From Microbacterium sp. CGR2 (GTDB taxonomy: Bacteria > Actinomycetota > Actinomycetes > Actinomycetales > Microbacteriaceae): a stretch of DNA of 15,391 nt. The first letter of the stretch is position 1; each line of letters begins with the position of its first letter. The notes under the pieces are model-generated. The model was given only the letters and a program-made list of their open reading frames with translations, ran no database searches and was not told where the DNA came from. Location: assembly GCF_003626735.1 (NCBI RefSeq), contig NZ_RBHX01000004.1:1-15391 (forward strand), read 5' to 3'. Both the position numbers and the translations under genes were made by a program. Below, piece by piece: positions 13,396 through 15,391 of the stretch.

Positions 13396-13727
13396 TCCCC
13401 AACCCAGACCCAACGATGCCGGCCATTCCCTTTCCGGTCGAAATCGTCGCCGGCTTCGAAACCGTGATGAACGTCGCCGGCGCAATCGCGGCAACGGCGG
13501 CCCTGATCCTCGCTGTGCTGATCCTCCACGCCTACCACGACGACGAACGCGACCGCGGCCGCTCCCTCACGAGCTACACGCTGGGACTTGGAACCGCCGT
13601 GCTGGCCGCTCTGGTTGTCTCCATCGTGCTCAACCAGTGGGCCTATTTCATCTTCGCTTTCCTCGCTCTGCCCGTCGCGTTCGGTGCACGGTGGGCCATC
13701 GTCCGCTTTCTCGACCGGCGCTTCTGA
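13392..13727 (+). CDS. Small three-TM membrane protein
   Basis: The 111-residue product has hydrophobic segments at about 25-46, 61-80 and 82-104 and a charged loop (HDDERDRGR) after the first. It starts at ATG 13392, 5 nt after AAGGAG (13381-13386). Its last segment, QWAYFIFAFLALPVAFGARW, aligns without gaps with the end of the 97-residue protein at 5116 (about 10 of 24 identical, with W-A, L-P and R-W shared). So it may be a paralogue at the other end of the operon. A role in the channel is inferred from context only. Confidence 0.75.
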   Translation: MIPNPDPTMPAIPFPVEIVAGFETVMNVAGAIAATAALILAVLILHAYHDDERDRGRSLTSYTLGLGTAVLAALVVSIVLNQWAYFIFAFLALPVAFGARWAIVRFLDRRF

Positions 13728-13738
13728 GAGGCCGACGA

Positions 13739-14020
13739 ATGAGCGCAGCCGACGACGACGCCATCACCAGGGCTCAGACGGTCCACGAGCGGCTTGCGAG
13801 GCTCCGAGCGCATCAGACAGCGGAGAGGAACCGTATCTACGCTCTGGTGATCCAGGAGCTTCTTGCAGAGGGGTACTCGCTCCGAGAGGCCCAGGGTGCT
13901 CTCGGGCTCTCCAAGACCTTCATTCACAAAGCCGCTCAACGGGACACGCAGTGCCCCGAAGAAGCGGCGGAGTTCACCGCGGTCGATGAGGCCGTGGCTC
14001 AGTACGTCCTCGAATACTGA
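13739..14020 (+). CDS. Small helix-turn-helix protein
   Basis: The 93-residue product starts at ATG 13739, 7 nt behind GAGAGG (13726-13731). The centre (residues 43-66, EGYSLREAQGALGLSKTFIHKAA) reads as a helix-turn-helix, preceded by a long charged helix (RAQTVHERLARLRAHQTAERNRI) and followed by an acidic end (EEAAEFTAVDEA). It is probably a DNA-binding regulator at the end of the transfer operon and directly upstream of the partition/replication operon. The target is unknown; the heptads in front of parA are a possibility, but unspaced heptads fit the ribbon-helix-helix protein at 14668 better. Start choice is firm because the longer open frame upstream is a shadow of the previous gene. Confidence 0.65.
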   Translation: MSAADDDAITRAQTVHERLARLRAHQTAERNRIYALVIQELLAEGYSLREAQGALGLSKTFIHKAAQRDTQCPEEAAEFTAVDEAVAQYVLEY

Positions 14021-14044
14021 CGCCTCGATTTCGACACGCCGACA

Positions 14045-14079
14045 GATAACCGATATCCGCTAACGGATATCGGTTATCT
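14045..14079. promoter_or_regulatory. Heptad array / 15-bp inverted repeat at the parA promoter (operator and possible parS)
   Basis: Four 7-bp units begin at 14045, 14052, 14059 and 14066 (the first GATAACC, the second GATATCC, the third GCTAACG, the fourth GATATCG), with a further related unit at 14073. The same stretch is a perfect inverted repeat: GATAACCGATATCCG 14045-14059 and its complement 14064-14078 with a CTAA spacer. It ends 8 nt before parA. TATCTT (14075-14080) fits an actinobacterial TANNNT -10 placed for a leaderless transcript from the ATG. A bound partition protein would cover this promoter. Confidence 0.8.
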
Positions 14080-14086
14080 TGTTCTC

Positions 14087-14665
14087 ATGATCCTTTCCGT
14101 AGTCAGCATCAAGGGCGGCGTGGGTAAGACCACGAGCGCCGCATGCCTCGCAGTGGCGCTATCGGCCTTCGGCACTGTCCGCTCGATCGACAGCGACCCG
14201 CAAGGGGCGCTTGACCTCTGGGCGCGGATGGCCGGCCCCGGCTTCCCCGAGACCGTCACTTCAATCGGCGGCCGCCTCACTCCAGCGATGACCGCCGGCG
14301 TTGACTTCGTTGTCATCGACACTCCCCCGAGCGACCCGATCACGCTTGCGCGCGCCGTCGACGCGGCCGACGCTGTGATCGTCCCCACGAGCCCGAGTGA
14401 CGGCGACGTGACGCGCACGCTCGTACTCGCCGACCAACTCAGCAGCCAGGGCATCCCGGCCACGGTTCTACTCACCGCAGCGCAGACGGGGACGCTCGCG
14501 ACCAGGAGGGCTCTCGAAACCCTGAGCGATCTCCCCGAGGGCATCATCCTCTACGAGCACCTTGTGCCCTTCCGGCAACATTTCCTCTCGATGTACGGCA
14601 CGATCCCGAAGCCGTCGCAGCTTCACCCTTACGACCTCATCGCCCGCGAACTCCAGGAGTCCTAA
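14087..14665 (+). CDS. parA: ParA-family partition ATPase
   Basis: The 192-residue product is a short ParA with the deviant Walker A KGGVGKTT (9-16), the SIDSDPQGALDLW segment, FVVIDTPPS as Walker B, and VIVPTSP. The short form without an N-terminal DNA-binding domain is the type Ib pattern, in which a small separate protein binds the centromere. It drives plasmid positioning on the nucleoid. No Shine-Dalgarno sequence precedes ATG 14087, while a -10-like TATCTT lies 6 nt upstream, so a leaderless mRNA is likely. The gene follows the heptad array and heads an operon with the ribbon-helix-helix gene and repA. Identification as ParA is firm; the partner assignment comes from gene order. Confidence 0.9.
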   Translation: MILSVVSIKGGVGKTTSAACLAVALSAFGTVRSIDSDPQGALDLWARMAGPGFPETVTSIGGRLTPAMTAGVDFVVIDTPPSDPITLARAVDAADAVIVPTSPSDGDVTRTLVLADQLSSQGIPATVLLTAAQTGTLATRRALETLSDLPEGIILYEHLVPFRQHFLSMYGTIPKPSQLHPYDLIARELQES

Positions 14666-14667
14666 TC

Positions 14668-14916
14668 ATGGCTATACAGCGCAAGACCAGCACGCCCACC
14701 ACCGCACGCCCTGAAACCGACCTCTCGGCCGGGTTCGGAGCCGGCGCACCGAAGCACGAAGGCCGCGAGTACACCCGAAAGGTTCAGGTGTTGATGACGC
14801 CGGCTCAGTACGCCGCTCTAGAGCAAGCGGTAGCGGATAGGGGATATCCGCGCCACGGTGGCCCCTCTCGCGTCATCCGTGAAGTTCTGGGCAAGGAGAT
14901 CGGGTTCGAGCCGTGA
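14668..14916 (+). CDS. Ribbon-helix-helix DNA-binding protein, probable ParB-type partner
   Basis: The 82-residue product has an unstructured N-terminus (1-32) and then a ribbon-helix-helix pattern: strand RKVQVLMT (37-44), helix PAQYAALEQAVADRG (45-59), a GPS turn and a second helix, SRVIREVLGKEI. Such proteins bind short repeats as dimers, and the omega repressor of pSM19035 (same fold) binds unspaced 7-bp repeats. The heptad arrays at 14045, 6575 and 3862 are therefore probable targets (inference). AGGAG 14655-14659 lies 8 nt before ATG 14668. The stop overlaps the GTG start of repA, so its level and that of RepA are coupled. It may be both centromere-binding protein and repressor. Confidence 0.75.
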   Translation: MAIQRKTSTPTTARPETDLSAGFGAGAPKHEGREYTRKVQVLMTPAQYAALEQAVADRGYPRHGGPSRVIREVLGKEIGFEP

Positions 14917-15391
14917 GCGACGGCGTGCCACCACAGATGCCCGCGTGGGAAGTCCGCCAACTCGATCACGCCGCAGCTATTGAGAACGATGCCGCAAACA
15001 AGCGCCATGGCATCGTTCTGGGAAACGGGTACTTCTCTCTCACTCCGATGGATGAGCAGCGAACACGAGATTGGGAGGCCTCCAACTCTTACACGTCATG
15101 GTCGATAACCGCCGGCAAAGTCATGAGCAAGCACGGTGGATGGGTCGAGGCCCCGATCCCCTCCGGGAAGCCGGCCTTGCTTATTGGCGCGGCGATTGCG
15201 ACGAAGATCCGCGCGACCGTCAAAGCCGGCGGAAACCCACTCGAAGGAATCGGCTTGGAGGACACTCAGCGTGCCCTGGCGGCAGATCTCGGCTACACAT
15301 CAAGCGGCGGCCGCACTCATCAGGAAATCACGCGCCAAGTGACAGCCTTCGCAGCATCCACATTCCACATAGCCGAGTGGGGACCGGAGAG
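14913..15391 (+). CDS. repA: Plasmid replication initiator RepA, N-terminal part (continues at base 1)
   Basis: From GTG 14913 the frame stays open for 159 codons plus 2 bases to the window end. The product carries the RepA-type N-terminal segment: LLIGAAIATKIRATV, LGYTSSGGRTHQEITRQVTAFAASTFHIAEWG. This resembles the winged-helix region of RepA (PF04796-type plasmids) that reads iterons. The last two bases plus base 1 make the codon AGA, and the frame enters the C-terminal part at 2-502 without a stop. GTG overlaps the previous stop (GTGA). AAGGAG at 14893-14898 is rather far (14 nt) from GTG 14913, so translation probably depends on coupling; ATG 14937 is a possible later start. Only the family assignment and the joint are seen directly; circularity is inference. 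Confidence 0.82.
   Translation, partial: MSDGVPPQMPAWEVRQLDHAAAIENDAANKRHGIVLGNGYFSLTPMDEQRTRDWEASNSYTSWSITAGKVMSKHGGWVEAPIPSGKPALLIGAAIATKIRATVKAGGNPLEGIGLEDTQRALAADLGYTSSGGRTHQEITRQVTAFAASTFHIAEWGPE

Noticed and set aside
13271..13738. Upstream extension of the HTH gene frame
   Set aside because: Arg-rich shadow of the small ORF and membrane-protein gene; ATG 13739 has its own ribosome binding site.
1..15391. tRNA, rRNA, insertion sequences, resistance genes
   Set aside because: No cloverleaf-like, rRNA-like, transposase or resistance motifs were recognised on either strand.

Overview
This window is very probably one complete, circular, high-GC actinobacterial plasmid of 15,391 bp, opened inside its own replication gene. 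The reading frame that runs off the right end (14913 to 15391) resembles the N-terminal half of a plasmid RepA protein. The frame entering at the left end (to the stop at 502) resembles the RepA C-terminal domain. Joining 15391 to 1 continues the same frame with no stop and gives one protein of about 326 residues. Gene content (RepA, NrdH redoxin, SCO6880-family transfer protein, short VirB4-like ATPase) and GC-rich codon use suggest an actinobacterium, perhaps Microbacteriaceae. The host assignment is inference.

Layout. 1-502: C-terminal part of repA. 503-1139: origin-like noncoding region with a strong hairpin terminator, one inverted and three direct iterons, a consensus DnaA box, AT-rich direct repeats, a 120-bp two-part palindrome and a long purine tract. 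1140-1856: replication-relaxation family protein, the only candidate relaxosome component. 1857-2333: noncoding, rich in inverted repeats, possible oriT. 2334-2594: NrdH redoxin. 2659-2991 (minus): small winged-helix regulator. 3173-13727: a tightly packed conjugation operon: VirD4-like coupling ATPase, small membrane protein, ParA-like ATPase with altered P-loop, pilin-like protein, VirB8-like protein, TrbL/VirB6-like protein, SCO6880-family protein, VirB4-like motor, two-domain wall hydrolase, a 69-residue ORF and a second small membrane protein. 13739-14020: small HTH protein. 14087-15391 and on to 502: parA, a ribbon-helix-helix protein gene and repA as a second operon.

The main structural discovery is a family of unspaced 7-bp repeats (GATA-based heptads) in arrays of about four units at three places: over the parA promoter (14045-14079), before the pilin gene (6575-6602) and inside the coupling-protein gene (3862-3889). 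Unspaced heptads are the kind of site bound by the ribbon-helix-helix omega repressor of pSM19035, which joins partition and copy control. Here the ribbon-helix-helix protein at 14668 is the natural candidate. If so, one protein could tie partition, replication and conjugation together.

No classical HUH relaxase is visible although the whole replicon seems to be present. Either the 1140 gene product (or another unrecognised protein) nicks the plasmid, or the plasmid transfers by a different route or depends on a helper. No resistance, CRISPR, IS element or tRNA gene was seen.
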